From Scatavimonas merdipullorum (GTDB lineage: Bacteria > Bacillota > Clostridia > Oscillospirales > Acutalibacteraceae): a DNA stretch of 64,000 nucleotides. Position 1 is the first letter of the stretch; every line of letters begins with the position of its first letter. Below the pieces are notes generated by a model. The model did not search any database and was not told the DNA's origin. It saw only the letters and a program-made list of their open reading frames with translations. The stretch is taken from positions 1-64,000 of the forward strand of contig DVGH01000026.1 in the NCBI GenBank assembly GCA_018712865.1. The letters run 5' to 3'. Positions 1-8,320 of the stretch are shown one piece after another. Both the position numbers and the translations under genes were made by a program.

Positions 1-1376
1 AATGGCCCTCCCGCACCTGCGCCTTTGGACGCTTCATTTAATATGATGGAGAGATCCCATTCCTGCTCGCTCCGTGAATAACTGGCTGGGTCAGCGACAA
101 GGATTTTGCCGTTTTGAACCCCGCGCAGGACAATGAAATGACCGGAGCTTGTAAAGTGACCTTTTGACATAATGGCAACCACCAGCTTCCCGCTGCTGAG
201 TGCGTCAACGATTCTCTGCCCTTCGGATGCGCTGCAGCCTTCAACCGGTAAGCCCCAGGCCTCGGCCGCCCCCGGTATCAGGGAATGGTAAGAGCCGGAG
301 CCGCTGCACCAATATCCGTTTTCGTAAGCCCACTGAGCCATTTCAACGGGATCGACAATATCGTTGGTAAGCGAGGATACGACAATGGACATAGCAGTTG
401 GGCCGCATCCATAACCGCCGATATTATCCGTGCCGTATGGTTTATTGGCATACCGTTCATCCAGCTGGTTAAAATATACCACCTCTGTTTGGCCGCCGGT
501 AAAGCGGATGTCTCCAAGCGTATGAAGAACCTCATATCCGTCCGGCAGGCGCTGGAACATACTGTCTCCAAGGAACGTGCTTAAATTCTGCGCGTAATTA
601 TCGGCCAGAGTTTTCTGCTCCTCGGACAGAGAAAATACCTCGTCGGCAAAATAACTCTCCCCATTGTAGGTTACTGTGTAAACAGCCCATGTTTCGGTAA
701 CGGTGGTTTCCGTAACCGTTTCTTCTCCGGTTTCCGCATTTACCGTAACTGTCTGTGTTGTACTGGTCCGTTCCTCGATTTCCCGGGAATAAGAGTACAA
801 TTTATCCGTGTGCTGCCGGAGAAGGTCTTCCATATCGGAAATGGATATGGATTCAAAGTCCTCGTTTTTGGACGCGCAATACTGAGATACAAAAGCATTG
901 GCGTTATAGTTCGGAGAGTTCTCGTAAGGATTGATAATCTCCATCTGGTCAGCGCCGGAAGATGCAAAATCTGCATCAATATCGGCCAGTGTGTCTGCCA
1001 TGGACTCTGAAAGGACAGTACTGATCGAGGTGGATATATCGGTCAGATTCTCAGTAATGGCTGCACTGTCATTCAAAATAGGAACCTCCGGATTATCCGG
1101 GGAAAAGGCATTCACCAGCCCGCCGAAAATAAGAGCCGGCAGCATGCAGATGAACAAAATCGGGAGCATCAGCAATGAAACGATGACAATGACAATTTTC
1201 CCGATGGTTTTTCGGCTGCCCCAGATAAATCCGGCGGCAATTCCATACGGGCCGCCGGCGGCTCCTTTTGCGGCTCCGGCAATGGCCTTGCCTGTCTTTA
1301 CGGCGCCGCGAACCATTCCCGCAGTCTGTGCGCTTTTTTGTAATGGCTCAGATGCCGGATTTTGATTTTCTGCCAT
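1..1376 (-). CDS. C39-family peptidase-domain protein of a conjugative element (3' end outside window)
   Basis: About 458 codons are visible, starting at the ATG complementary to 1374-1376 and running off the left edge. Residues 1-45 are Ala/Gly-rich and cytosolic, followed by one membrane segment (about 52-80) and an extracytoplasmic part. The C-terminal half is a C39-like papain-fold domain: YGCGPTAMS puts the nucleophile Cys near residue 324, SSGHFIVL puts His near 413, and a following VADPA supplies the Asp. In Gram-positive conjugative elements, membrane-anchored hydrolases of this kind open the peptidoglycan for the transfer channel. A processing-peptidase role cannot be excluded. It starts 3 bases after the stop of the Gly-rich gene, so it belongs to the same operon. 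Confidence 0.75.
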   Translation of the reverse strand, partial: MAENQNPASEPLQKSAQTAGMVRGAVKTGKAIAGAAKGAAGGPYGIAAGFIWGSRKTIGKIVIVIVSLLMLPILFICMLPALIFGGLVNAFSPDNPEVPILNDSAAITENLTDISTSISTVLSESMADTLADIDADFASSGADQMEIINPYENSPNYNANAFVSQYCASKNEDFESISISDMEDLLRQHTDKLYSYSREIEERTSTTQTVTVNAETGEETVTETTVTETWAVYTVTYNGESYFADEVFSLSEEQKTLADNYAQNLSTFLGDSMFQRLPDGYEVLHTLGDIRFTGGQTEVVYFNQLDERYANKPYGTDNIGGYGCGPTAMSIVVSSLTNDIVDPVEMAQWAYENGYWCSGSGSYHSLIPGAAEAWGLPVEGCSASEGQRIVDALSSGKLVVAIMSKGHFTSSGHFIVLRGVQNGKILVADPASYSRSEQEWDLSIILNEASKGAGAGGP

Positions 1377-1379
1377 AGA

Positions 1380-2294
1380 TTACACCCGGTCCTTTCTGCG
1401 CGGCGGGTCAGGCAGCTTTTTCACAATGGATTCCTTATAGGCAATCGTATTGTCCGGAGCTTTGTATGGAGTACGCTGCACCGTATCGGCAGCATACTGC
1501 TTGTACCAGGTTGTACCATCCACCGCAGTTACTGTAGAATAGTCACCGGATGGAGCCATGTACTGATCGGTGTGATACATACCAATCGCGATTCCTTCCG
1601 GATGTTCTGCGGAGGTTTCCGTGGCCATGATCCGGCCGCCGCCGATTTCTACATTTGAATAGGAAGGAATATCCGCAGCGCCTTTCTCCAAAGCGGTGTA
1701 ACCCATATAAGACATGAGCGCATCCTCTGCGCCTTTGCCTGTCATGGAGCCGGTGGAAGAAATATTGCCGGTTGCCACTTTCCCAATCACGCTGTTTGCA
1801 AAGCCGCCGCCTTTACTGACGGAGGCATCATACATTTTTCCTCCAAGACCGCCGCCGCTGCTGCCGGTCGCTTTCTTTACCGCGCTGTTTGTAAAGCTAC
1901 GGCTTACAACACCTGCAAGCCCTCCGCTCATAAACGCTGTGCCGCCACCGGAAGAACCGCCGCCGTTTCCACCATGTCCGCCGCCACCGGCAAAATTTCT
2001 GGCTGATGCAATACCCCGTGCGGCAATCATTGCCTCTCCGAGCATGGAGCCTCCGGTGTGGCCCACATTGATACCGAGACTCGACATAAAGCTGTCGATT
2101 TTCTGACTGACTTTCAAAAACGCGATGGCGCATAGGAACCAGATAAACACATTTCCCGTGACGGCTTCTTTCCCGTGGGCGTCCACCTGCGCCTGTACTT
2201 CACTTTCTGTCATAGCAAACGCCGGCACACTGAACATACAAACCATGACCAGCATGACGGCGAGCATAAGCAAGATTCTGTTTCTTTTCTTCAT
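1380..2294 (-). CDS. Gly/Ser-rich conjugal transfer membrane protein
   Basis: A protein of 304 aa with an N-terminal signal peptide or membrane segment (basic MKKRNR, then a hydrophobic stretch ending FAMTES). A second hydrophobic segment lies near residues 48-65, followed by FLKVSQKIDSFMSSLGIN and a long Gly/Ser-rich low-complexity region (about 103-160). The C-terminal part is soluble. Proteins with this design occur directly after the VirB6/TrbL-like gene in Firmicutes conjugative elements; I recognise the pattern but not a defined biochemical function. Ten bases separate it from the upstream VirB6-like gene. The antisense Pro-rich open frame over the same region is a shadow of the Gly codons. 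Confidence 0.65.
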   Translation of the reverse strand: MKKRNRILLMLAVMLVMVCMFSVPAFAMTESEVQAQVDAHGKEAVTGNVFIWFLCAIAFLKVSQKIDSFMSSLGINVGHTGGSMLGEAMIAARGIASARNFAGGGGHGGNGGGSSGGGTAFMSGGLAGVVSRSFTNSAVKKATGSSGGGLGGKMYDASVSKGGGFANSVIGKVATGNISSTGSMTGKGAEDALMSYMGYTALEKGAADIPSYSNVEIGGGRIMATETSAEHPEGIAIGMYHTDQYMAPSGDYSTVTAVDGTTWYKQYAADTVQRTPYKAPDNTIAYKESIVKKLPDPPRRKDRV

Positions 2295-2304
2295 AGATCC
2301 TCCT

Positions 2305-3015
2305 TTACAGTGACAACGGATTTGACAGGAAGTTGCCGACCATTGAGGTGAAAAGCCGCAGACACCAGGCGTTCATTAGCAAAAGAAAAAGCTGTCCGGC
2401 AAACATCCGGCACCAGCTTTTGAAAATATTTGCCGTGCTCTGCGATGCACCGGTTGCAAAAGCCACTGGCGCAGTATAGACCAGCACCCCCAATAGGACA
2501 TAGCGTTCCGCGGCCTCAAACAGCAGCTTGATATAATTCCATGCTAAAATAAGTACCAGAATCAATGCGATGATTGAAACAGCTCCGCTGGCACATACAC
2601 TGAGAATCGTAATGATTGCAGAATTAAAGTCAGCAAAATTCAGCGCCGGCAGCTCTGAGTTCAAAATCCAGCTGTATGGAGTTCCGCCGATTTTCAGGAC
2701 AATATCGACAATCTCATCCGCGAAGTACGCCAGCAGGATAAAGAGTACGGAACGGATACTGAGTTTGATCGGGTCTTCCGCTTCTATGCCCGCCGATAAT
2801 CCGTAGTTTTTGAATAGCTGCCACACCCAGTTCAATAAAATGAGGCCAATTGCCAGGGCGACAAAGATATTGTACATGGTCTCGGCAGCTGGAAAGTATC
2901 GCAGAAAGGTATCCATATTGCAGCCCAATGCGCCCAAAACAGAGGTGGAGATCAAATCCAGCCCATGCATGACCTGCTCAGCAATCCAAGCTACGATACC
3001 GTCTAATATACCCAT
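2305..3015 (-). CDS. VirB6/TrbL-like conjugal transfer channel protein
   Basis: A polytopic membrane protein of 236 aa with five or six hydrophobic segments (roughly 40-60, 85-110, 135-160, 170-190 and 205-225). The N-terminus MGILDGIVAWIAEQV and the conserved-looking ALGCNMDTFLRYFP resemble the VirB6/TrbL family of Tn916/Tn1549-type elements, which form the inner-membrane part of the type IV secretion channel. It is somewhat shorter than the usual 280-300 aa of that group. It lies 36 bases downstream of the pilin-like gene and 10 upstream of the Gly-rich gene, consistent with one transfer operon read leftwards. Confidence 0.75.
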   Translation of the reverse strand: MGILDGIVAWIAEQVMHGLDLISTSVLGALGCNMDTFLRYFPAAETMYNIFVALAIGLILLNWVWQLFKNYGLSAGIEAEDPIKLSIRSVLFILLAYFADEIVDIVLKIGGTPYSWILNSELPALNFADFNSAIITILSVCASGAVSIIALILVLILAWNYIKLLFEAAERYVLLGVLVYTAPVAFATGASQSTANIFKSWCRMFAGQLFLLLMNAWCLRLFTSMVGNFLSNPLSL

Positions 3016-3051
3016 AGCGTCACTTCCTTTCTATGCTGGGCGTTGCTTTGT

Positions 3052-3432
3052 TTATCCGTTCCAACGCCCGTCCGTGAAGAAGGGAGTGATATACGCCATA
3101 ATGAATCCAAGACCGTTGAGGATTGCCCATGTGATGATGATTCGCTTGAGCCAGGATCTGGATTCATCCACGGTTCTTCCGCTTTTGGAAAAGTTCATCA
3201 GCAAAAGCGCCACAGATGCCGTGACGACAGCGGCAATGGTCGAAATGAGAAGGATCTGATTGTACACATCCTTCATGATTTCGTTTGCCTTTTCCCATAC
3301 GGTGGGGGCTGCGAATGCCTGCGTACTGAATGCAAAAACCATGCTGAAGCAGAGAAAACCAGTATACAACAGGCGGCCGTAATTGATGTGGCGGCGTTCT
3401 TTTTGTGGCTGTTTGGTAATCTTGTTTTTCAA
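3052..3432 (-). CDS. TrbC/VirB2-like pilin subunit
   Basis: A protein of 126 aa with a basic N-terminus (MKNKITKQPQKERRH), a signal-like hydrophobic segment ending FAAPT near residue 43, and two further transmembrane helices (about 62-80 and 98-115) separated by a short basic loop with SKSGRTVDES. This signal plus two-helix plan is that of VirB2/TrbC pilins and of the small membrane proteins before VirB6 in Gram-positive elements. It is the first gene of the leftward transfer operon, with its Shine-Dalgarno just upstream of 3432. The family call rests on topology and position rather than a specific motif. Confidence 0.65.
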   Translation of the reverse strand: MKNKITKQPQKERRHINYGRLLYTGFLCFSMVFAFSTQAFAAPTVWEKANEIMKDVYNQILLISTIAAVVTASVALLLMNFSKSGRTVDESRSWLKRIIITWAILNGLGFIMAYITPFFTDGRWNG

Positions 3433-3503
3433 ATAAGTACCTCCTTGTGATAAAGAATGAGGCCGCCCGGATCATGGACGGCCTGGTTTACGGGATTCCG
3501 GCA

Positions 3504-3534
3504 ACAAAAAAACACCACTCTCAGAATGGTGCTT
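3504..3534 (-). terminator. Leader terminator before the transfer operon
   Basis: Read on the minus strand, a short hairpin (CACCA, 3531-3527, pairing with TGGTG, 3517-3513, plus two inner pairs) is followed by seven U (complement of 3512-3506). It lies between the putative promoter at 3575-3603 and the pilin start at 3432, so it could attenuate transfer genes as well as stop read-through from the upstream control genes. The stem is short, so its strength is uncertain. Confidence 0.5.
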
Positions 3535-3574
3535 TGCATTTGGGCGATCCCTGGATAAAGTTTTGAGCATACTC

Positions 3575-3603
3575 ATTTTAGCATAGGTACTTTTACGCCT
3601 CAA
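3575..3603 (-). promoter_or_regulatory. Sigma-A-type promoter for the transfer operon
   Basis: On the minus strand TTGAGG (3603-3598) and TAAAAT (3580-3575) are separated by exactly 17 bases, about 145 bases before the pilin start. An inverted repeat (AATCGCA at 3602-3608, TGCGATT at 3627-3633) overlaps the -35 region and may be an operator. Confidence 0.5.
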
Positions 3604-3641
3604 TCGCAAAACCATGCCAATACCGTGCGATTTTGTGCCAA

Positions 3642-4175
3642 TTATCTGCCACTCGAATTTTCAGGGAAAAAACGCTCTAAAATCTGTAAGCTGTCCTTGG
3701 AGGAATAGCCCCACAAGATTGAGGATAGGGCGTCAATGGCTTCCCGGCGTTTCCGGTAATAGGTGCGGTAGCTGATATCCCGGATATGCGGTTTCAGCTG
3801 CTCAATGATTTCGTCCGCACTCCGGTATTGCTGCGGGGAGAGAAAGCTGTAATAGAGCAGCCAGTAATAATCTTCTCCGTGCTTATGCTTTCTTCGGAGC
3901 AATTCCACAGACGATTCCACCAGCTTCAGCATTTTATGACTGCGTTCAATGCTTTGCGCGTGCTCTTCAATTCCGGAATCGGCAAAATCCACGCCGGCGA
4001 GGTAGATGGACTCTAAAAATTCCTCTATACTGCTGCCATACTCAATTTGGAACTGCCTGCGCACCTTCTGTACGGATAGCTCCAGGCTCCAAACCACATC
4101 CCGGTATTTTTTGAGTAAAGTCCATGTATCATGGTACATTGGATTCTCAGAAATCCCATTATTATCTTTTTTCAT
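3642..4175 (-). CDS. Conserved element protein of unknown function, sigma/ArpU-like
   Basis: A protein of 177 aa, mostly helical and soluble. The C-terminal third (AIDALSSILWGY and the preceding YRTYYRKRREAI) could form a helix-turn-helix-like segment, and its general look recalls ArpU/RinA-type phage and element activators; I cannot assign it firmly. Its start overlaps the end of the 373-aa control protein by 14 bases, so the two are translationally coupled. It sits between that protein and the transfer operon, a position suiting a regulator of transfer genes. No membrane segment or catalytic motif is visible. Confidence 0.55.
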   Translation of the reverse strand: MKKDNNGISENPMYHDTWTLLKKYRDVVWSLELSVQKVRRQFQIEYGSSIEEFLESIYLAGVDFADSGIEEHAQSIERSHKMLKLVESSVELLRRKHKHGEDYYWLLYYSFLSPQQYRSADEIIEQLKPHIRDISYRTYYRKRREAIDALSSILWGYSSKDSLQILERFFPENSSGR

Positions 4176-5283
4176 TGTCTATCCTCCAATTCTCGCAAGG
4201 GCGCAGATACAGTTCAAACTTTGCGGTTTCCGAAGTCTCTCCACAGGAAATAACCAGCAGAAAATGGGAACCGCCCGTTTCCTTTTCGGTTTCAATAACC
4301 CCCAATACTGCTCTCTGGCAATCGTCTGATAAGGGTAATAACTTACAGTGAGATTTCGGGCATGAAAGGCATGGAAAGCCTTGTGCCGTAAGGATTTGCC
4401 CGACTTTTTTCAGGACAGTTTCCATGTTCGATTCTGAAACGCCGGAATCTTTTTGCGAAACACTGTCCAATTCGACTTTGATGTGCAAAGCCAATGCGAT
4501 TTCATCCTTGTCCAGCATCACATCTGATATCTGGAACATCGTGGAGAGATAGTTCTGTAGATAGATGGCCGTTCCGTGTGTCCCGGGGAAGGAGACGAGA
4601 GACAGGTAACCCAGGTCGCTCAGCTTTTTTAAATACCGGCAGACGGTCGCTTTCGACATTCCCCACCGCAGGGCAAGATCGGCATAGCTGATGAGCGGGC
4701 TGCCAGTACCATTTCGCATATACACCACGGGGCCCGCCTCAGAGCCTTGTACCTGCTCATCGTTATATACCGTGTTCAGCCATAAATCCAAAAGGACATC
4801 CATTTCAGACGGCCGGCCGCTGCTGATGATTTCCGCAGCGATGGATATGGGAAGAAAGAAAAATCCGGTATCTTTCTGGCAAGGCGCATTGTATTCCAGC
4901 ACGCGATTATGCCTGTGCCATCCGTTGATTTTGAATTTTACCAGCCTTCTGTGCCCCAGGATGGAATAGGTAATAAGGTGGCGCTCCTGCAAGTCTTTCA
5001 AGATGGCAAGCGCCTGATGCTGGAAACGGACGCGAAACCATTCTGTGAGTTCGCTGATCCGGCACAGCCATTCACCGGGATAGATGATATAGCTGATGCC
5101 GTCTATCCTGCGGTATGAGGTCCGAAAGTTTGCGTAACAGGAGAGGACCGTATAATAAAAAAGACCGGAGCCTTTACCTGTGCGAATGCTCCGGTCGGAG
5201 ATAAGAGACTGTACGAACTCCCGGTAGATTCTGCACCGTGGGTAGTCTACAATCTGTTTGAGTTCTAATTGATATTCTGACAT
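4162..5283 (-). CDS. Two-winged-helix control protein of the conjugative element with a Cys4 motif
   Basis: A protein of 373 aa. Residues about 77-120 and 197-232 each look like winged-helix DNA-binding units; the second reads ISYADLALRWGMSKATVCRYL, a typical HTH core. Near the C-terminus Cys305, Cys308, Cys313 and Cys322 form a C-x2-C-x4-C-x8-C arrangement that could bind zinc or an Fe-S cluster. Replication initiators and regulators of conjugative elements often have paired winged helices, but I cannot tell which this is. It is preceded by an intrinsic terminator (5301-5339) and followed, with overlap, by the 177-aa gene. Confidence 0.6.
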   Translation of the reverse strand: MSEYQLELKQIVDYPRCRIYREFVQSLISDRSIRTGKGSGLFYYTVLSCYANFRTSYRRIDGISYIIYPGEWLCRISELTEWFRVRFQHQALAILKDLQERHLITYSILGHRRLVKFKINGWHRHNRVLEYNAPCQKDTGFFFLPISIAAEIISSGRPSEMDVLLDLWLNTVYNDEQVQGSEAGPVVYMRNGTGSPLISYADLALRWGMSKATVCRYLKKLSDLGYLSLVSFPGTHGTAIYLQNYLSTMFQISDVMLDKDEIALALHIKVELDSVSQKDSGVSESNMETVLKKVGQILTAQGFPCLSCPKSHCKLLPLSDDCQRAVLGVIETEKETGGSHFLLVISCGETSETAKFELYLRPCENWRIDNEKR

Positions 5284-5300
5284 GGATACCTCCCAAAATA

Positions 5301-5339
5301 AAAAAAGCGGCGCAGGTCTCCAAATGAAAACCTGCGCCG
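5301..5339 (-). terminator. Intrinsic terminator between HTH gene and control gene
   Basis: A perfect 10-bp inverted repeat (cggcgcaggt at 5308-5317, acctgcgccg at 5330-5339) is followed on the minus strand by a U run (complement of 5306-5301). It lies downstream of the 65-aa HTH gene and 18 bases before the next start codon, so it may act as an attenuator of the control gene. Confidence 0.75.
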
Positions 5340-5433
5340 ATAAGTTTGTTGATACAGCTTTAAAAAACCGAAAATCTATGGTATACTTAATTGAACACCG
5401 GATTTTTTAAAAGTGGATGACACAACTGCCTGC

Positions 5434-5631
5434 TTAGAGATACATTTTCTCAAAGAAATATTTGGCAGAGATTTTTCCGGCCACGGTAATTTTTCCAGCA
5501 TTGTCCAATTCATGGTTTAGCGACCTGATGATTCGGTACGCTGTACTTCTTGAAACATTTAAGATTTTCATCACATCCGAAGCTGATAATATCAGTTTAT
5601 TGGAAACTGGTTGTTGCTCTTGTTGTGACAT
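5434..5631 (-). CDS. Small excisionase-like helix-turn-helix protein
   Basis: A protein of 65 aa carrying the HTH segment LSASDVMKILNVSRSTAYRI (about residues 15-34) and ending AGKISAKYFFEKMYL. The layout (short N-tail, HTH, wing-like C-terminus) is that of excisionase/MerR-fold DNA-binding proteins common near the ends of conjugative elements. A good Shine-Dalgarno (aggagg on the minus strand near 5640) precedes the ATG. It is the rightmost recognisable element gene, so the right end of the element probably lies in the gene-free stretch beyond it. No integrase is visible; it is presumably to the left of the window. Confidence 0.6.
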   Translation of the reverse strand: MSQQEQQPVSNKLILSASDVMKILNVSRSTAYRIIRSLNHELDNAGKITVAGKISAKYFFEKMYL

Positions 5632-6050
5632 TGATAGTGATTCCTCCTATGTGATAATAGTGATATACCTGATTTCGAGGTACAGGAAAAGTACACAAAA
5701 CAGTTGAATATATCTTGCGCTCGCTAATAATCCGTGGATTTCTGATAGAAATGATGTGAAAATACACCAAAAATAAGGGTGGTACATCCATAAAAACAGA
5801 GTTCGAATAAAATGAAACGCCGTAAAAACCCAGTATTTATACGGGTTTGCGTCGCTTCAAGCGGTCTTTTGATAACAATTTCATAACAGCCATACAAGAG
5901 CCATTATTCTGATAATCCGGTGGTTTATGGGTTACAGAATGATTGAAAGCGGTTGTGTGGCGAAAGAAATCCATATTAGAAAGCCCTTAGCTGTGGGTAG
6001 TAACTCATAGCTAAGAGCTTTTTGTCGTTATAAGTCGATAAAATTGGAAG
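5632..6050. other. Gene-free stretch, probable border of the conjugative element
   Basis: No convincing gene is present. It holds the upstream region of the HTH gene with TATCAC repeats near 5652-5668, an AACCC/GGGTT inverted repeat around 5828-5846, and an imperfect hairpin (5981-5992 with 6009-6020) followed by TTTTT that may end transcription from the NUDIX gene. The end of that hairpin is repeated near 6850. The exact att site cannot be fixed without an empty-site comparison. Confidence 0.4.
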
Positions 6051-6482
6051 TTATAGATATCCTCGCCGCCCTGCTTCTTCAATCAATTTGGGCTGGATTA
6101 ACGGATATGTCCATTCTGTTGGAAGTTCATCAAATATGAATACCTTTTCTATCTCACTATGCAATTCTGCCTCAAATTTTGCTATTTTCGCAAAATACAA
6201 CATTCCATACATTTCTTCGCCCGTATCATTTACCCTATTCTTTCCAATGACAGAGTATACACACACGGGCTCTATCGTAAAGTCTACTGCTCCCGTTTCC
6301 TCGTGTAATTCCCTTTTTGCAGTATCAACGATAGACTCTCCAATCTCTCTGTGACCACCTGGCACTTCAAAGGTCTCCCTTTCCTTGTGTTTACAAAATA
6401 CCCATTTATCGCCAGCTTTTGAAATGATAACTGCAAATTTAAGCAAGGCATCATCTACGGTATCGTAAAACTTAACTTCCAT
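6051..6482 (-). CDS. NUDIX hydrolase
   Basis: A protein of 143 aa with a complete NUDIX box at residues 43-65: G43 x5 E49 x7 R57-E58-L x E61-E62 x G64. The box glutamates bind the divalent metal used to cleave a nucleoside diphosphate linked to another group. The N-terminal half supplies the usual beta-strands, and the size matches single-domain housekeeping or MutT-like members; the substrate cannot be predicted. The start follows GGAGG by 10 bases. A decayed relative with the same core (GGHRESGKD) is found at 15092-15223. Confidence 0.88.
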   Translation of the reverse strand: MEVKFYDTVDDALLKFAVIISKAGDKWVFCKHKERETFEVPGGHREIGESIVDTAKRELHEETGAVDFTIEPVCVYSVIGKNRVNDTGEEMYGMLYFAKIAKFEAELHSEIEKVFIFDELPTEWTYPLIQPKLIEEAGRRGYL

Positions 6483-6514
6483 TATAGTATTGCCTCCATA
6501 ATCTTCGAGTTACA

Positions 6515-6787
6515 TCAGTCTTTGCTCCTATTTTTAAATGCATTGACCATGGCGTCATCCATCTCCTGCGACGGCACTTTCGCCCAAAACTGCGTGGTAT
6601 CGTATTTCGGATAGTAGTAACGCCAGCGGTCGTATTCTTCCTTGCTGATTTCACCGGCAGAGAGCTTAGCAGCCTGTTCCTGCCAAGCTTTCAGCATTTG
6701 CTTTAAGCCGGTATCCTTGTTTTCATCCATTCTTAAGCAGACTTCTCCATCTGCCTTGTCGATCCTGTGTTTATATCTATCCTCCAA
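6515..6787 (-). CDS. Short conserved hypothetical protein of mobile-element type
   Basis: Up to 90 codons from a TTG at 6787, or about 71 from the ATG at 6730 (MDENKDTGLK). The core reads LKAWQEQAAKLSAGEISKEE, then DRWRYYYP and TTQFWAKVPSQEMDD. I recall this type from small genes lying near recombinases of Clostridia mobile elements, but its function is unknown to me. The ribosome-binding site of either start is poor, so it may be a remnant of a longer gene. It lies between the NUDIX gene and the nitrilase-like gene, all on the minus strand. Confidence 0.4.
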   Translation of the reverse strand: MEDRYKHRIDKADGEVCLRMDENKDTGLKQMLKAWQEQAAKLSAGEISKEEYDRWRYYYPKYDTTQFWAKVPSQEMDDAMVNAFKNRSKD

Positions 6788-6886
6788 TGTAAACAGTATA
6801 TGTATAAGCTGATTTGCCTGTCTATATCAGGCTACGCTCAGGGCATTTTGTCGTTATACGGTTAAAGGGCCAGAGGTGATTTCCGT

Positions 6887-7768
6887 CTATTTCCGGTAGT
6901 TCGTTCTGATAAACGGCGCATCAATTTGGGTGTCAGTTAAAAGGGTATACTTGTTCGGATGTCGGTAAGCATTGCCGTGTACTTCCCTTTTACGATAGTT
7001 ACGGAGTTGCTCCAAGTCTAGCTCCGCAATATAAACGCCTTCTCTTCCGTCCGCCTGCAAAATGCAGGTGTCTCGCGAACTTTCTGATTCAGAAAGGTAA
7101 GCCACACCGTCAAAAACACTCGATCCGCCATTGCAGTCGGGCACCGTTTCCGGGTAATTACAGGTAGCGACAGCCAGCATATTTTCATAAGCTCTTGCCC
7201 GTAGCTGTGAAAGGCGGTTTACCTCCATCGGGCAGGCATTCGGGACAAGAATAAGCTCCGCACCTTTCAGCATTAAAATTCTTGCACTTTCGGGAAATTC
7301 GCGGTCATAGCAGATCATGGCACCAATCTGCACCGTTCCGCAGGCTGTATCAAGTGCTGTGACATAAAAATCGTCTCCGGGCGACAGATTTTGTTCTACA
7401 CTGAAATCACAAGTATGTACCTTCGCATAAACCAATTTCCGTTTGCCAAATCGGTCAAAAAGAATCAATGTATTACGAGGGGCCTTTTCATACTTTTCAA
7501 GAAAGGTTATACCGATTGCCATATTAAGTTCCCCGGCTAATTTGCCAAAGGTACGAATAAAATGACTTTCTATTGGTATTGCCTCGGCTTTCCATTCGTC
7601 AGCAGGGCGGTTATAAATGTTATATCCATTGCTCCACATTTCGGGGAAAAGTGCAATATCAGCGCCGCGTTCTTTTGCTTTGCGGCAATATCTGATTCCT
7701 TTTTCAAGATTATCCTGCAATGTGTGACAAGGTGCAATCTGTAATAAGGCAATCTTTAATGCACCCAT
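6887..7768 (-). CDS. Carbon-nitrogen hydrolase (nitrilase superfamily)
   Basis: A protein of 293 aa with the catalytic triad of the family: Glu43 in FPEMW, Lys116 in YAKVH and Cys153 in ICYDREFPE. These enzymes hydrolyse amides or nitriles through a cysteine acyl intermediate; N-carbamoyl-putrescine amidase and omega-amidase types look like this at the sequence level. The substrate is not predictable here. It stands alone, 182 bases downstream of an HxlR gene that is on the same strand. Confidence 0.85.
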   Translation of the reverse strand: MGALKIALLQIAPCHTLQDNLEKGIRYCRKAKERGADIALFPEMWSNGYNIYNRPADEWKAEAIPIESHFIRTFGKLAGELNMAIGITFLEKYEKAPRNTLILFDRFGKRKLVYAKVHTCDFSVEQNLSPGDDFYVTALDTACGTVQIGAMICYDREFPESARILMLKGAELILVPNACPMEVNRLSQLRARAYENMLAVATCNYPETVPDCNGGSSVFDGVAYLSESESSRDTCILQADGREGVYIAELDLEQLRNYRKREVHGNAYRHPNKYTLLTDTQIDAPFIRTNYRK

Positions 7769-7950
7769 TTTTTTACTCCTTTCAACTCCTTACGATGGTT
7801 CGAAGCTTATGTCTAAGGCTCTTTGATTTTTTCAAACGCATACCATAATCTCCGCCTTACCTGACTGAAAGCAAAGCGTTAACCTGTTATTCTTAAAGTC
7901 AATACGTTCTTTTTCTGTCTGGGAATCCATTCTTTCTGCTTAAATATGGT

Positions 7951-8283
7951 TTACAGTCTGTTTTGATCTCCCCATTCACACATTCTATCCAAAATAGGAA
8001 TCAGCGATTTTCCTCTCTCTGTCAGGCTGTACTCCACTTTGGGCGGGATCTGCGGATATTCTTCCCGATGAACAAGCTTGTCGGCTTCCAATTCTTTTAA
8101 TGTGGAGCTGAGTGTCTTATAAGAAATTTCCCCAATGTACTTTTTCATTTCATTAAACCGTACCACGCCAAATTCCATTAAAGTATAAAGAATTGTCATC
8201 TTGTATTTTCCGTTAATCAACGAAAGCGTATAACTAAATCCGGTTGTTCCAAGACATTCATTTGCAATACAGCGCTTGCTCAC
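7951..8283 (-). CDS. HxlR-family transcriptional regulator
   Basis: A protein of 110 aa with the family layout: an N-terminal CxxN-like start (CIANECLG), then INGKYKMTILYTLMEFGVVR, the winged helix with ISYKTLSSTLKELEADKLVH, and the wing PPKVEYSLTERGKSL. HxlR regulators often sense electrophiles or redox state through the N-terminal Cys (here Cys5 and Cys10). It is transcribed divergently from the flavodoxin/flavin reductase pair starting at 8426, and a 15-bp palindrome lies between them, so it probably represses that pair and itself. Confidence 0.9.
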   Translation of the reverse strand: MSKRCIANECLGTTGFSYTLSLINGKYKMTILYTLMEFGVVRFNEMKKYIGEISYKTLSSTLKELEADKLVHREEYPQIPPKVEYSLTERGKSLIPILDRMCEWGDQNRL

Positions 8284-8320
8284 TTTTTACTCTCCTTTAG
8301 GTAAGTATTAAACCTAATTG

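Noticed and set aside
1714..2106. Pro-rich frame antisense to the Gly-rich transfer protein
   Set aside because: It mirrors Gly/Ala codons of the minus-strand gene; no ribosome-binding site and low-complexity content.
3786..4351. Plus-strand frames across the control genes
   Set aside because: All lie antisense to the well-supported 177-aa and 373-aa genes and lack ribosome-binding sites.
5820..5850. AACCC/GGGTT inverted repeat as the element end or a tRNA fragment
   Set aside because: It is short, unpaired with any copy in the window, and no tRNA fold can be made. Kept only as part of the unresolved border.
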